A DNA stretch of 64,000 nt from Pycnopodia helianthoides (taxonomy: Eukaryota; Echinodermata; Asteroidea; Forcipulatida; Asteriidae). The translations under genes were made by a program, and so were the position numbers. The notes under the pieces were generated by a model. The model searched no databases. It saw only the letters and a list, made by a program, of their open reading frames with translations, and was not told where the DNA came from. Shown here piece after piece: positions 11,816 through 23,900 of this stretch; positions within the stretch are counted from its first letter, which is position 1, and each line of letters opens with the position of its first letter. The stretch covers positions 16,815,738 to 16,879,737 of the forward strand of contig CM063251.1 in NCBI GenBank assembly GCA_032158295.1. Reading direction: 5' to 3'.

Positions 11816-12022
11816 TGATTTGTATCGTTATTTAGTATGTCTTGAAGAAAAAAATGCGTCTTTTGAGAAGATGTTATTAAATGTTAAAGAAAAATAAAGG
11901 GTCACGTTGCCCTCGGATTTAGTGCTATTGGCCATACAAAGTGTTTGTTACGAAATGGATATGGTTGGAAAGATGTTTTAACAGTAGAAAATAATTATTC
12001 ACACAAATATCTCTCGAAATTG

Positions 12023-12133
12023 GGTGGTTCCCTTTTTTGTTTGTGAACTAACAAGGTCTGCTATTTTGTAGACTCCACAAAATTGCAGACCGGCATGACC
12101 GTGTTAGTTCACAAAGTAAAGGAAAACCACATA
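12023..12133. repeat. Small foldback element
   Basis: The left arm (TGGTTCCC, T-run, GTGAACTAACA) is matched by the right arm (TGTTAGTTCACAAAG, then GGAAAACCA). Inner text (GGTCTGC and GCAGACC) is also complementary. It lies in the intron or promoter region upstream of CDC42SE exon 1. Confidence 0.65.
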
Positions 12134-12402
12134 AATTTGTGTGAATCATTTCACAGATAAAAAAGGTTGCAAACATTCTGTGGTATTTGCTTGTCATGCA
12201 TTTTTTTTTAGTCATACGACAATTGAAATTCTCAGGTAGATGTAAATCGTTTCCTCACATGTGTAATTTTTGACCTCTCGATTGTTGTTTTTTTTTCCCA
12301 ATGATGCAGCATTATTCCCCTTCAGATAAGGATACTACCACTACACTGGTAGTACTATCAAAGGGTAGTACATGCAAGAACCTACACGATCGTACCAGTC
12401 TT

Positions 12403-12425
12403 TGACAGCCGCCATCTTCAAAGTC
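12403..12425 (+). promoter_or_regulatory. YY1-like CCGCCATCTT motif upstream of CDC42SE start
   Basis: AGCCGCCATCTTCAAAG lies about 70 bases before the initiation codon. In many animal genes this motif sits at or just downstream of the transcription start, so an alternative promoter close to the coding exon is possible. Confidence 0.4.
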
Positions 12426-12481
12426 GCGCTTTGATGCCGCCTAGAGAGGGAGACAGGGAACCAGGCAATTCCTCAAGGAGA

Positions 12482-15400
12482 ATGAGTGACCTACTCATCT
12501 GTTTCAGTTGCTGTGTAACGGAACAACCTCCACCTGTGAGTAAGCTTTCTCTTGCGGAGGGTACACTTTCCCTGGGGCCTTGATTGATAGTGACGACGCA
12601 AAGGTTGCGATCCATTCTTTCATCTTATAAAATACGGAAAAAGCTATAAAGTGCTCTTCTGAAATTAGTGAGGAGAGCTTTTTGCAGTCTTCAGAATCAA
12701 ACTTCCCACAATAGTCCACAATTGAAACACGATTTTTATAAAATCTGACTGTTTATTATGTTTAAACATACTTTGTGGGAGGATTCATGTTTGTGTGTAC
12801 CACATTGCAGGATTAGTTTGGCGGATTGTTATCTTTGTTACATGATCAAAGCAAATAAACGTCAAAGCCGTAGTAAATTTCCTGCCATGAATAAAAGTAA
12901 AAAAAGATATTTAAAAAACGGGGGTTGAACAAAGACAAAATCAATACTTGAGATTAAAAATTAAAAAAATAAAAATTTTGAGTCCTTTTCTCGAACTCCT
13001 CGGACAACGATGAGGAGTGCAGAGGGGAGTGACTAAACACTTTGCTAAAAACTTTAGGTCTGCCATGGTCCTTTTAAAGAAGAAGCTATCATCGCCTAAG
13101 TTTGCGATTACAGGAACTGCACAAAAATTCCATTCCTCAATTACTAATTCTCCATCCTCTGCTGGCTGGTCATTTTTACGATCTTGAACTCGTGAACTTA
13201 CTTTTCTTCTTCATTTTGATCCTAATGATCTCACTATTACAAATGCATGTTTGGTATTCTTAAATTCTGGCTGTAATTCTTACAAAGATGTCATTTTGAT
13301 GTAGTGATACAGTGCACGTAGTACATGTACAAGCAGGGCTCAAAATTTACACTGGGCCGCGGGCCTGAGGCCAGTGATTTTAGTGTTGGGTCAGTAAACT
13401 AACAATTTATCAAGTCTGGCAGTCTTGCATATTTTTCACTCGAACCTCAATGTGTAATAACAAATGATGACATTTTGTTCGAATAAAAACAGTTTGTTTG
13501 GGTTAAACAATTATAACATTTTCTCATCTTAATTTTGGTTTGCAAACTGCAAACGAAATTCTGGTCCAGTAAAAATTCGAATTATAAGCCCTGGGACTGA
13601 CTTGTGAATTTTTCCCCCAAATGCGAGCCCTGACAAGTACACTGTACATCAATTCTAACAATGTACAGTCCTAACATGGAGAACATGGTACTTATCTGAA
13701 ACTTTGAAAGTCTTTTCAAAATCTTGTAAGTGTGTGTACCCTTCAGTCTAGTTGTCTTAAGTGTGACGACATTTACACTGTATCAATTTCTTTCTTATTC
13801 GTTCATTTTCAGGCAGTTGTGTTCCTGATGTACTTTGCTAACAGTAGCTTGAACATGTTCAAAGTAGCTCTCAAGAAATTTGATCGTGAAAATATTTTTG
13901 AAAAGTTAAGGGTTTGGGGGGTGATTTCATTTTCACTACCTTACGGAGACCGAGAACAAAACAGAAAAGGGATAACAAAGAGTCTCCATAGGGAAATTCT
14001 AAAGACTGGGTTGCTCCACAAGGAATTTTGTGTACAAAGTCTATGGGAGGTTCTTAACTACAGGGACAAAGGAAAGAACAAAAGATGTCTCCACAGGGAT
14101 GCAAAAAATAGACTCTGTGTTTTTTTCTGTGGTGAGGAACTTTCTTTAGAATCATATTTCAGTTTTTAGGTAATATTGCCATTTGTTGCTGCATGATTTT
14201 ACTGTGTTCACTTTGTTCTTTTCTCGTTTGTTTGGACATAACAGAAAAGGCGGAGAATAGACCGATCGATGATAGGCCTTCCAACAAATTTCATGCACAC
14301 AGGTCACATAGGGTCAGGCGACATGTCACCAGCACAAGAGCAGCAAGAACAAAATAATGTGAGTAAATAAAGAGAGATAATTCCATCAATGATTGGGAAA
14401 TAAGTAAATTAGTAAACTTAAGGACAAAGTATAGCATTTTGCTAAGTGGAAAATCAAATTTAAATTTCCTACTAGTACGGAAAAAAATAGTGTTTGACAT
14501 GTTTGAAGACCGCAAATATTGAGGTTTATTTGGGTTGCCACAATAAACAAATATCAAAGCCCAGCAAAAAATATTGCTGACATTTTTGTTGTTATCATTG
14601 TTATTAAGAATGGGATCACCTCAATTAATGAACATTTTACAGGTTGATTTAATTGTGTGTTATTTGAATGCTACATGTAGTTGGTGGACGTGAATAAGCA
14701 CCTTCATGGTTATTATGAGCCATCTTGTTCGAGGGGCAGATTTGTTTATTTCAAACACGCATTGCAGTCTGCAACCCAGCGCTCGAACTTTCACGCCCCT
14801 TCCAGACGCATGCGTGAAGTTAGCGTGTCAAATTGCGGGCCGCAAAGCGCGGTCAAAAGGAAAAAAATCTGCCCCTTGAATAAGATGGCGCATATAGCTC
14901 TGAAGGTGCTTATTAGCTCTTCCAAAAACCAATTGATGTACATGTACAATACACCCTAAGCCTAACAAAACAGTTGCTGGCAGTGTAAGCACTTTATGTA
15001 ATCCACCATTTACATAAACTGACAAACCTGTAGAAGTTTGAGATCGATCGGCCATCTGGGTCACGAGAAAATAGTGAAAACCGACTACACATTTGCATGA
15101 AATCATATAGATTCAACAAATGAATAAATCGCTCACTGAGCGATAAACTCCAATTGGAAAATTAGTTTATTCATTTCTCATCAAATATGGCATTTCAGAC
15201 AGAAATATTTGAAAGGATGTTTTCTACTATCATCATCATTAGACCGTGTAAGTTTTATGTAAATCTGTGATCAAAAAGTATATTTTACAAGTTTTGTTCT
15301 TACCAATTCTGTAATGTTCCTTTAAGACTAAATGCACTGCTTTATCATAATTGATGAGCAATTATTACTCATCCCTCAAGGGTGATGTGACTCATGCAGG

Positions 15401-18400
15401 AGAAACCACCAACTCCGCTTGGCAATTAAGAAAAAGTTCCATTACTTAAACCTAAAAACCCGCTGTACATTAAGCACTCCAGCGTGTGAAAAAGAAAACA
15501 CTGTCTTAAAGTATGAGTGACTTAGAGCCAAAAAGGAAAGAGTTCCACTCGCCAAGTCACTTTGGCACAGCAAAAGTCATTACCTGTAAATGGACTTAAA
15601 AGTGTGCGGCAGTGGTTCTTGAAGACACTGATACAAAACAGAAACCAAAGAGACCGTGTGCACTTTTATTTTACAGAATTAATTTTGCCACATGCATGGG
15701 GGGGGGGTGGAAATCAGCATGACAGAGACTTTATTGCCGAGTGTACGAGGTGAAGTTTACTACTGGTGACAATTGAACGTTGAATATAATGCTTCCTAGA
15801 TGCATTTTTTAAATTTTTTTATTTGTAGCTATTTGATTACACTTTAGAATAGAAAAACACAAATAATAATCAAATCAAAGATACCTCTGTACTTTCATCA
15901 GCAGCATTTTTCCACATATGGGCGGGGTGGGGTGGGGGAGTTAGCTTGACAAAGTGTTTATTGCTGTGTGAACACAATGTACAATGTGGAGTTCACCGCT
16001 GGTCAAAATTGAACGTTTTAAAATATAAATGCTTCCTAAATGCTTTTTTTATTTTTTATTTGGAGCTATATAATCAAATCAAAGATACCTCTGTACTTTC
16101 ATCAACAGCATTATTTCCACAAAGGGGCAGGGGGGCATGGATTCAGTTTGTTATTTTGCTGGGTGTACACAATGTACAAGTTAAAGTTCAACGCTGGTCA
16201 CAATTAAATGTTGGAATATATAAAGGCTTTCTATTCTTTCTTGTTTTTTTTTTCTCTCTTTCATTTTTTAAAGCTATTTAATTACATTTAAAAAAAAGTT
16301 TGTTTTGCAAATTAAAATCAAATCAAACATACCTTGTGTACTTTCCTACATCATTGGTTTAGCCAAATGCATGGGAGACAAATCAGCATGACAGAGAGTT
16401 TGGCTGTTAGCCTTACATGTAGCTAGCATCAAAGTTCCATGTTGAATTTGTTATTATTATTTTTTCATATCTTACTCTTTTTATTTTTTGCAGCATTTAA
16501 ATTCTATCCAGGTGCAGATGCAATCCAAAGGTGGATACAGTGAAAGTGGACAAGTAGAGTTTCAAAGGGATGTAATGGAAATTAAAAGAGTCCAAGGTAA
16601 GCAACAATAAGATCCCCCCCCCCCAAACAAACAAAAAATCATTACTCTCAGATATTGGAATACCCACTAGACCTGGACCCAGTTTCATAGAGCTGCTTAA
16701 GCAGAAAATATTGCTTAACAATTGCTTGCTAAGCAAAAATGAGCGGGATACCAGTCACAAATTGTACATGTGGTATGGTAGTTTGGCTGGTAACCCTATT
16801 CTGGTATGCACTAGCTACTTTTTGTGCTTAAGCAGCTCTATGTAATTGGGCCCAGAGTGGACCCCTCAGAAAATGATGGACTAGTTGGTAAAGTTGCTGT
16901 ATCTAGAGCATGTTGAGTAAAGTCCAGTCATGGCTTAACCTTTTTTTCTGCTGTAAAAACTGCCGTGGGCTAGTAAACATCACTTCTCAACTTGCCCCTT
17001 GGTCATTGGTCTACTAAAATACTGTCAAACCTAATTGTCTATAGTCTTTATATTTCTTCCTTGTGGGAATATATTTTTTTAGTGGGTGCATGTTATTTCA
17101 TTTGACCAGTAAACTGGTTATGATCGCTACCATTCATACACCAGAAAGATAAAGTTTTGACAATACATGTTTGGAATTAGGGCTAATGAAACTTCCTGGG
17201 GGCAAGTAAAATGCGCAGTTTACTGGACTGGTAAGCTACTTTTAAAAAGCTCAAGTGCAAGGCCTGCCAGTCTTTGAAGGGTTTGGTCAGCTTGGATGGT
17301 TTTACAATAAGAGATGCGGAAAGTTTTTTGTTAAAGTGTGTGTAGATTTGTTTAAAATCAGTGGGTTTGAAGCACATCTTCTTCCCCTCAGAGTGAAGTT
17401 TTTTTGTTTTTTTTATTATTATCCCCTGGTGATTTAAAAGTATTGTTAACAAGAAGTCTAGTGATCAGTTACAATGTAATTATTTTCATTCGTCTAATTC
17501 TGATTAAACATGCTGTGGGTGGTGGTGGAACATTTCCACCATCTGTTCAATTCCAAGATATTCTAGGGGGGGGGTGGAATTGCTTTCATTTGTCTACATG
17601 TAATTCTGAGGCCAGATTTTGAGCATCTGATTAAATATGCTTTGGGTGGTGATGAAATATCTCCACCATTTGTTCAATTCCAAGATGTTTGGGGGTGAGG
17701 TGGGGGTATCTGTAACACTAAGTCCAAGATACTGTGGTTAGGTAACTCATCTATAGGTTATTTACATGTAGTCCAAGATGCTTTGAATCAAGCAACTAAA
17801 CAACCTCCAGTTACCCTCAAATATACGTTGAGTAATTTGCAGTTGTAGTGATTGATAATGAGTCTAGAGATAGGATTGAGTGTATGTTAAAAATATGCTA
17901 ATTAAATTATTTAACCCTCTTGCTGTCTGACCATTCAATACCATTCAAGTGGTTTTGAATGATAGATAAACTATGCCAGCCTGAAATATGATACCACGAG
18001 GGGATGCATGTACACAGTACACAGTTAGTTCTGTGCACAGTTGTGCCACTGTACACAACCTTGGCAGTTGAATGGTTTCAAATGGTTGGTCAACTCATTG
18101 GAAAATGTTGGCAAGAAAAACTGACAGTAGGAGGGTTAAATAATAACACATTCAGGGCTCAAATTTGCGGGAAAAATCCTCAAGACCGCAGCAGGGCTTG
18201 TAGCTCAGAATTTTTAGGGGACCAGAACCTTGTTATTACAAGACCAGAGACAGTTTTAGCATATAAAATGTTTTTATTTGCACAAACACTAAGAGAAGAG
18301 GTTACTCTTTTGTCTTATGGGTATGTAAACTTTGATACTCAGCATACTGTAATCGAAAGATACATTATTTATCAGACTTAAACTCATAATTTGAACATCT

Positions 18401-20927
18401 GGTTGATGTTTAAACAAAGATATTAAATTGAAAAATACGAGACCGCGGGACTTGTCCAGCTGTAAGTTTACTGGCCCGACACTAAAATCACTGGCCTCGG
18501 GCCAGCAGTCCTGTGTAAATTTGGAACCCTGACACATGCCTGACATTCTTGTACGTTGAGCGATATTCAGTGCGGGATCAACATTCAAGCGTCATTAATC
18601 ACTGAGTAGTACGGTTATAATGGATCATTTAGATTGGAACACAATATGTTTGTCTTTGTTAGTTGGTATTTTGTCTTACAATTATTCTCACAGATGAAAC
18701 AAGGAAAATGTCAATTGTTTCCTTCTGAAAGAAAAATAATAAAGCCGATATTCAAGTTATCCAATGACTCCATGGTTACTCAGAACAATCGGAAGTAGAT
18801 TCAAGATTAACAAGGTACATGTTATATACAAAAGATTTCATTTCAAAATGAAATCGAATCGAAGGATTCTAGTACAGAAACACACCTAGACATTTTCGGG
18901 GTGAAATGTCATCTGTGTTTGTATTTGTCAGCTTTAAATTTGTTTGCTGTATGACCTGAAAAGGGTGCATAACAAAAAAAGGAAATGATAAACAATAATT
19001 GCAAAGGAACGTTGTGGATTTTTTTCCCCAAATTATCAAGTGAAGGAGAAAAGACCTCCTTCATTAAAACAGAGAAAAAATGTAAAAGATTTAAGCAAAG
19101 CAGCGAGAGAAGTCAGAGTGTCATGATTGGGAAGACCAAACACTGCAAAGACAAAAAACGCCGTTTTCTGATTAACGGTGAATATTAATCAAAAAGCCTA
19201 CACTAAAGGTCGCTTCAAAGATGGTGGGCGAGAAATCCAGACGAGACCGATGACTAGAAGCTGCAATCCCTCCCCGGAGGATGCGTTGAAGATTCACACA
19301 CGCGTCGTCACATGTTTACCTACATGTATGAGCTGTATAGCTACAGGCTGCCTACTTTATTAATAGCCATTTCCTGATTGACTACAAAAGGTTTTCCCAC
19401 GTCCTGGCTGCCTGCCTAACGCTAAGGCTGGCCACGTATGAACTCGGGGTTTCCGCCAGGAAGCTAGAAATTGGAGAGCAGAAGGTTCTCTTTTCTCCGA
19501 ACTTCCATGTTGCCGTATTTACAGTACATGTGTACATGTCACATTTTGAATTGGCTGTTTGGCCTTGTGAGTTTGGCGATATCCCATTTTTTTTTTTTTT
19601 TTTTTTTTAAATTAGTTGGTTTTGCACTCATGAATTTTTTTTTTGAATCAAACATGTGTTGACATGGTTAAAGTGATTGCCAAGGACAGCTTTTTGTGAA
19701 GACTTGGATCTTGGTACTTCTGTCTACATGTGTGTCATGCTCCCCGTGTTTAAAGTAATATTGTGTGTAGGCTCACATGGTACAAAAAGGGGGACCAGAC
19801 TGTTTTTCTTCCAGCCTCAATTTGGCTAAAAGTATATTATTGAAAAAGGGGAAAGCTCTGTCTGCAGTATGATAAGGTTGAAATGATTTTGAGTTTTAAT
19901 CAGTGACACAAGGGAACAGTATTTTGTCCTAATACCTGCAGTACTGCAGCAATGATGTTCTCCTAAAAAGCTGTACTTACATTGTAGATAAAATAAATAC
20001 GGTTTGTACACAGGCCTGAGACTTTTGTATTTCTAAATATGACTCAAGTTCGACAGGAGTCATGTTTTTTTAGGATTCGGACTCTTACTCGATGACTCAG
20101 TCTTGGGACTCAGAATCGATTTCTGTGTCTCGGGACTTGGCAAAATGTCAATGTTTAAACATTAGTTTTGTGCAAAATTATGAATAGTGAAGTTTCTCCT
20201 TTTGATTGTTTACTACTGTTCAAAGAGTTGGGAGCATCAGGGTTTGGTTAACATTTTACTCAGCCTCTTGTTGGTCTTCACAACAGAACATAAAGGGTGG
20301 GGGGTATTTTTTATTTATTTTTTACACACAACCCATTCCTGTCAGCTACGGTCAAACATGACAAACAGTGCTGGTGGACAATCAAAACTCTCATGACAAA
20401 ACAACAGGCTAGGAGCATGCAAAGCAACATTAGTAGGGCTTTAAAGAGAGAAAAAAGCCCAGAAACGTGTTTGGGCAACTCTGGCATCTTGCACTTGAAG
20501 CCAGGGACTGTGTAGGGACTATCAAAAAATAGTGCACAGCCTAAAGGCTGCCTGATGACATCAGGGGGAAGCCTCTTTCAGTTGTTTACAGCGGAGAGCC
20601 TCGGAAGAGCCTCTTTGACCAGTCAGTTGGTGAACACTCTCAGCTAGACTGGGAACAAAGCCCTCTATAGCTTGGACTAGCAACACCTGACCTATGGGTC
20701 TCAAGACGGTGTTGTCCATCTCCTGGGCAGACTGCTGACCAAGACTAACAAGCTCCACCTACACGGGTTTGGAATCAAAGCTGTCCTTCTCCTAGATGGA
20801 CTGCCAACCATTACTAAGAAGCTCTAGACCTGGACTCAGACTCGGGATTAAGGGCTTGATTTGTACAAGACGGCTTAATATATCTTGTTTACTTTATTGT
20901 TTTTTTCCTTCTACAGGTGCTGAATAG
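12482..20927 (+). CDS. CDC42SE: CDC42 small effector protein (CRIB-domain adaptor), 4 coding exons
   Basis: Coding exons: 12482-12535 (phase 0 end), 14245-14358 (phase 0 end), 16494-16596 (phase 1 end), 20917-20927 with TAG at 20925-20927. All donors and acceptors are GT/AG, and the product is 93 residues. The N-terminus [15 protein letters not shown] carries cysteines 7, 10 and 11, the palmitoylation cluster of this family. Exon 2 gives the basic patch KRRR and a CRIB-type segment, [12 protein letters not shown] then HTGHIGSGD, the motif that binds GTP-loaded CDC42. Exon 3 carries [10 protein letters not shown], also typical of the family. Vertebrate members are about 79-84 residues; this one is longer through an acidic/basic C-terminal stretch ([15 protein letters not shown]). 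The family acts at the plasma membrane, linking CDC42 to actin control. The start is chosen by family alignment and strong context (A at -3). An in-frame ATG at 12434 would add 16 residues. Introns hold many repeats. Confidence 0.93.
13333..13632. mobile_element. MITE family G, copy 1 (CAGGGCTC ends)
   Basis: The ends are CAGGGCTCAAAATTTAC and a complementary GCGAGCCCTG. The interior includes GGCCTGAGGCCAGTGATTTTAG, the reverse complement of which (with small changes) recurs in the copy at 18153-18531. It lies in CDC42SE intron 1. Confidence 0.75.
14961..15325. mobile_element. MITE family A, copy 2
   Basis: It shares about 360 bp with 38877-39270 in the same orientation, including CCTAACAAAACAGTTGCTGG, GATCGATCGGCCATCTGG and CGCTCACTGAGCGATAAAC, and ends in CTGTAATGTTCCTTTAA. 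The left terminal repeat is missing. It lies in CDC42SE intron 2. Confidence 0.85.
15640..16430. repeat. Tandem array, about four units of 206-245 bp, in CDC42SE intron 2
   Basis: Each unit contains a G-rich block (GCATGGGGGG at about 15691, GGGCGGGGTGGGG at 15918, GGGGCAGGGGGGCATGG at 16124, GCATGGGAGA at 16369). The block is followed by text like ACAATTGAACGTTGAATAT, TGCTTCCTA and AATCAAATCAAAGATACCT. Spacings are 227, 206 and 245. The array ends about 65 nt before the exon 3 acceptor at 16493. Confidence 0.85.
16673..16856. mobile_element. MITE family E, copy 1 (GGGCCCAATT...AGCTGCTTAAGC ends)
   Basis: The left end (GACCCAGTTTCATAGAGCTG then CTTAAGC) is complementary to the right end (GCTTAAGCAGCTCTATG then AATTGGGCCC). 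A second, longer relative lies at 30241-30496, and interior-like sequence is seen at 40460-40600. Confidence 0.8.
17500..17710. repeat. Imperfect duplication, about 130-bp spacing
   Basis: Two blocks containing GTTCAATTCCAAGAT and CCACCAT(C/T)TG occur at about 17512-17575 and 17640-17705, each followed by a G-run. They lie in CDC42SE intron 3. No further meaning is seen. Confidence 0.6.
17911..18139. mobile_element. MITE family D, copy 1 (TTAACCCTC ends)
   Basis: It begins TTAACCCTCTTGCTGTC and ends with GGAGGGTTAA. The interior (AACTCATTGGAAAATGTTGGC, written here in two parts AACTCATTGG and AAAATGTTGGC, plus TTCTGTGCACAGTTGTG) is the reverse complement of 44057-44279. Confidence 0.85.
18153..18531. 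mobile_element. MITE family G, copy 2
   Basis: Bounded by CAGGGCTCAAATTTG and AAATTTGGAACCCTG. The right part, CTGGCCTCGGGCCAGCAG, corresponds to the left part of 13333-13632 in opposite orientation. It begins 13 nt after family D copy 1, so two unrelated elements lie side by side. Confidence 0.75.
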
Positions 20928-23900
20928 ATCTGCTTCAGTGCTGTTCTTCCGGGAAACTTTGTGCGTTTTGTGTTTTGTTTTTGGTTTTTTTTTACTTCCG
21001 ACAAACAATTTTTTATGATAACCATGTGGCGATAATCATGAAGCATGAAGGGGCATGCCACGCTATCAGTTATCAGTTATCATCAGTGCACGCAGTTCAC
21101 GATCCGGACCGTTACGTTTGATCTCACTGTAGTTGGGATTAATGTAAGCAAGACCAGGAGGATATGTGCACAACTTCCCACTTGACAAACTGCTCCGAGA
21201 ATGTGGAAGATAAAAAGATGGAGGCTGCACGGGGCCCCTACTTCGCGTCCTCGCCATGTGACATTCGTAAAGGAAGCCTGTTTTGAGTACACACTTCTAA
21301 GGTAATGGAAAATATGTGAAGCATCGTGTGATAATAGTTCGAAACCCTCAAAACTTATCCAGTGGCAGTGTCTTCCATCTTCGCCTTTTTTGTGTATGGT
21401 CAAGTTGAATTCCAATTTGACTTGTACAGTTGGTTAACTTTCTCACACAAGTGTCCTCTCATAGTAAGTTGATTTATGAAGTGTAAGTTCCTACATGTAC
21501 ATGTTTCATAGCCCTTGTTAGTTTTTCCTTCAGTTTCTTGAAATACATAGATCTTGAATTCGCAAGCCACTATGTGTTTGACATGGCCACAAAATTAGCA
21601 CACAAAAAAGCAGAGGCTTATTTTTGGTTGTTGGTATGTGTAGGGAAAAAATTACATTTTTAAGTCTTCCACTTTATTTCCGCTCATATTAATGCAAAAC
21701 ACACTTTGAAGTGTACGAACTTGACTGAGAAGAGTGATGTTGATGTTTTTAGTACCTCACAAGCAAACGCGAGGTTGATGAGGTGCTGAGCATCCCGGGG
21801 TCAACATGGAACAAAACGTGAGGTGTGAGGGATCGAAAGAGAAGGGATGAATGTCGATTTTTACCTTATGTGAGCTTGCTGAGGTACTGTGAATCAAGTG
21901 GCCTGTGGGAAACGATCCCGGGGTTTAGGACCTTAATTTACAAGGAGCATGTTGAGGTGTACCCTTCTCATAAGAGTAGGTTATGAAGGTGAGGTACAAA
22001 GTAAACAAACAATGACCATGTTTAGCATTTACTTCAGAGAGAAAGGCTGGCCTTAATTAAGCAAACAGTTCAACCATTTCTTGTAGACCATATGCTTGAC
22101 CACAAGAGTCACTAAGAGTGTTGACATTTTTTGGTAAAATTTGGGATATGACAGATTTGTTTAATGAAATTTTTTAAGTAGGGCGTATTTTAAAATACAA
22201 CATTAACTTTTTACGCTTTTTTTAATGACTTCATTGAAAACAAATTATATATTAATTAAATAACGTAAATGCGTATTAATAAGCTCATCGTTCTGTCTTA
22301 CCTATATATGAAAAAGGGATATTGTCTTGTGGTCAACTATGGGGGATGTCAAATGGTGCATGGCATATAATCCTTTAAAAATATTTGCACAAACTTCATA
22401 TTTTAAACACAATATACTGGAACAGCCTAAAAAACAGCATGATAAGCTCTCTGATACATGTACAGTATATGAGCTGAATATCTCCAGTCAATTCTCAGTG
22501 TTTGGGCTTTTAGCAAAAATTAACCTTTGATGAAACTTGTGCAATTCTAGACAATCAACATGCAAGGTATGACATCTGAAATTAAGAGTGTTTTGTGGCA
22601 ATACAGGATTTTAACTGGCCTCTGATCACAGGGGATGCTCTAGAAAGAAGAGGTCATGGGTGCAAATCCCACCCATGGTGCCTGTTATATTTTTGTCACA
22701 TTGAATTCACCTTTTGATGCATGGAGCAGTGGCTAATGAATGATCCAAAGTAAAGTTTTTGAAGATAAAAACAAACATGAACACTCTGTGTACTAAAGGG
22801 TAAAAGATGCTATCCTGTCGCGATTTTCCTGAACAATTTCATGCATAACCTTTGACCTTCTTTTGGCGTAAAAATAGCTTGTGGTGTGACTTGGGAAAGG
22901 CTCCTTCAATTTAGTGAGCAAGATTTCTGCTTGTAAAAGCTCTGTATTTACATGTTTAGTTCTGGAGCGGGTCAAAGCATGCACATAAGATTCTGATGTA
23001 TTGATCCATTTCATGACGCACAGCACACTTACATGTACATGTACATGCGCCTATCCTGTCTGCCATTTTGGGAGTCAAAATGTACACAAAGGAGTGGACT
23101 TGCAAAATGGGGGAAATGGTAGACATGCATTGTGCCGAGGTGCGTTCAGCGTCGTGCAATGAGTCAATAGACTTAATGTAGTTCAAACATGGAAAGGTCA
23201 ATGAGATCACACTTTTTCGAAATACATGTACAGTACGTGTACAGTACACGTGTGGTTATTAAAAGGTATGATACATAGACTTTGATCTGAAGGGCTTGCT
23301 GTTCATGAACTCAATGCCAGTACACATTGCTCTGAGATGTCCGTCTGTCTCAGGCCTGGAATTACACGGAGGCCATGGCCTCTCTTGCCCTGGTCTTGCC
23401 CTTGGTGCCCCCTCAAAAGTTTCCCATAGATTAAGATTTGTTTAAGTGGAAGTACTCTTTCCGAAATGAATCGCCTTGCTCTCTCAATGATGAAATTCCA
23501 GGCCTGCCATCTACATCTAGGGGAGCCTCAGCAATGCCCAGATCTTCTAGTTCCATCGGTCCCCCCTGTACATGTGGCTATTGCTACTACATTGTGTAGC
23601 TCACTGGTGCTCTCCACTCTAGCACCTTTTCTAGAAATACTGCCATGTGTGAGAAAAATCAGCCCCGGACACATGGTTCTTATTCGTGTGCAGAATCAAG
23701 ATAAGCACTTTATGTGAGGTTGTGAACAATGCTCCCATCAAAACATGTCTGGTGACTGGAAAATGAAAGTCCTTTTGTTTTGTTATTTCACAAGACCAGT
23801 GCATGGTTTTTTTTTCCGTTTCATTGCAAACTGGACGCTAAGGAGAGTGAATGTACTTATTCAAAAACTATCAGTGTATCATGCCTTTAATTGAGCAGTT

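Noticed and set aside
13732..14169. 145-codon plus-strand frame in CDC42SE intron 1
   Set aside because: No recognisable motif, no fitting splice sites in phase with the CDC42SE exons, and it contains internally repeated words (CTCCA.AGGGA); probably repeat DNA.
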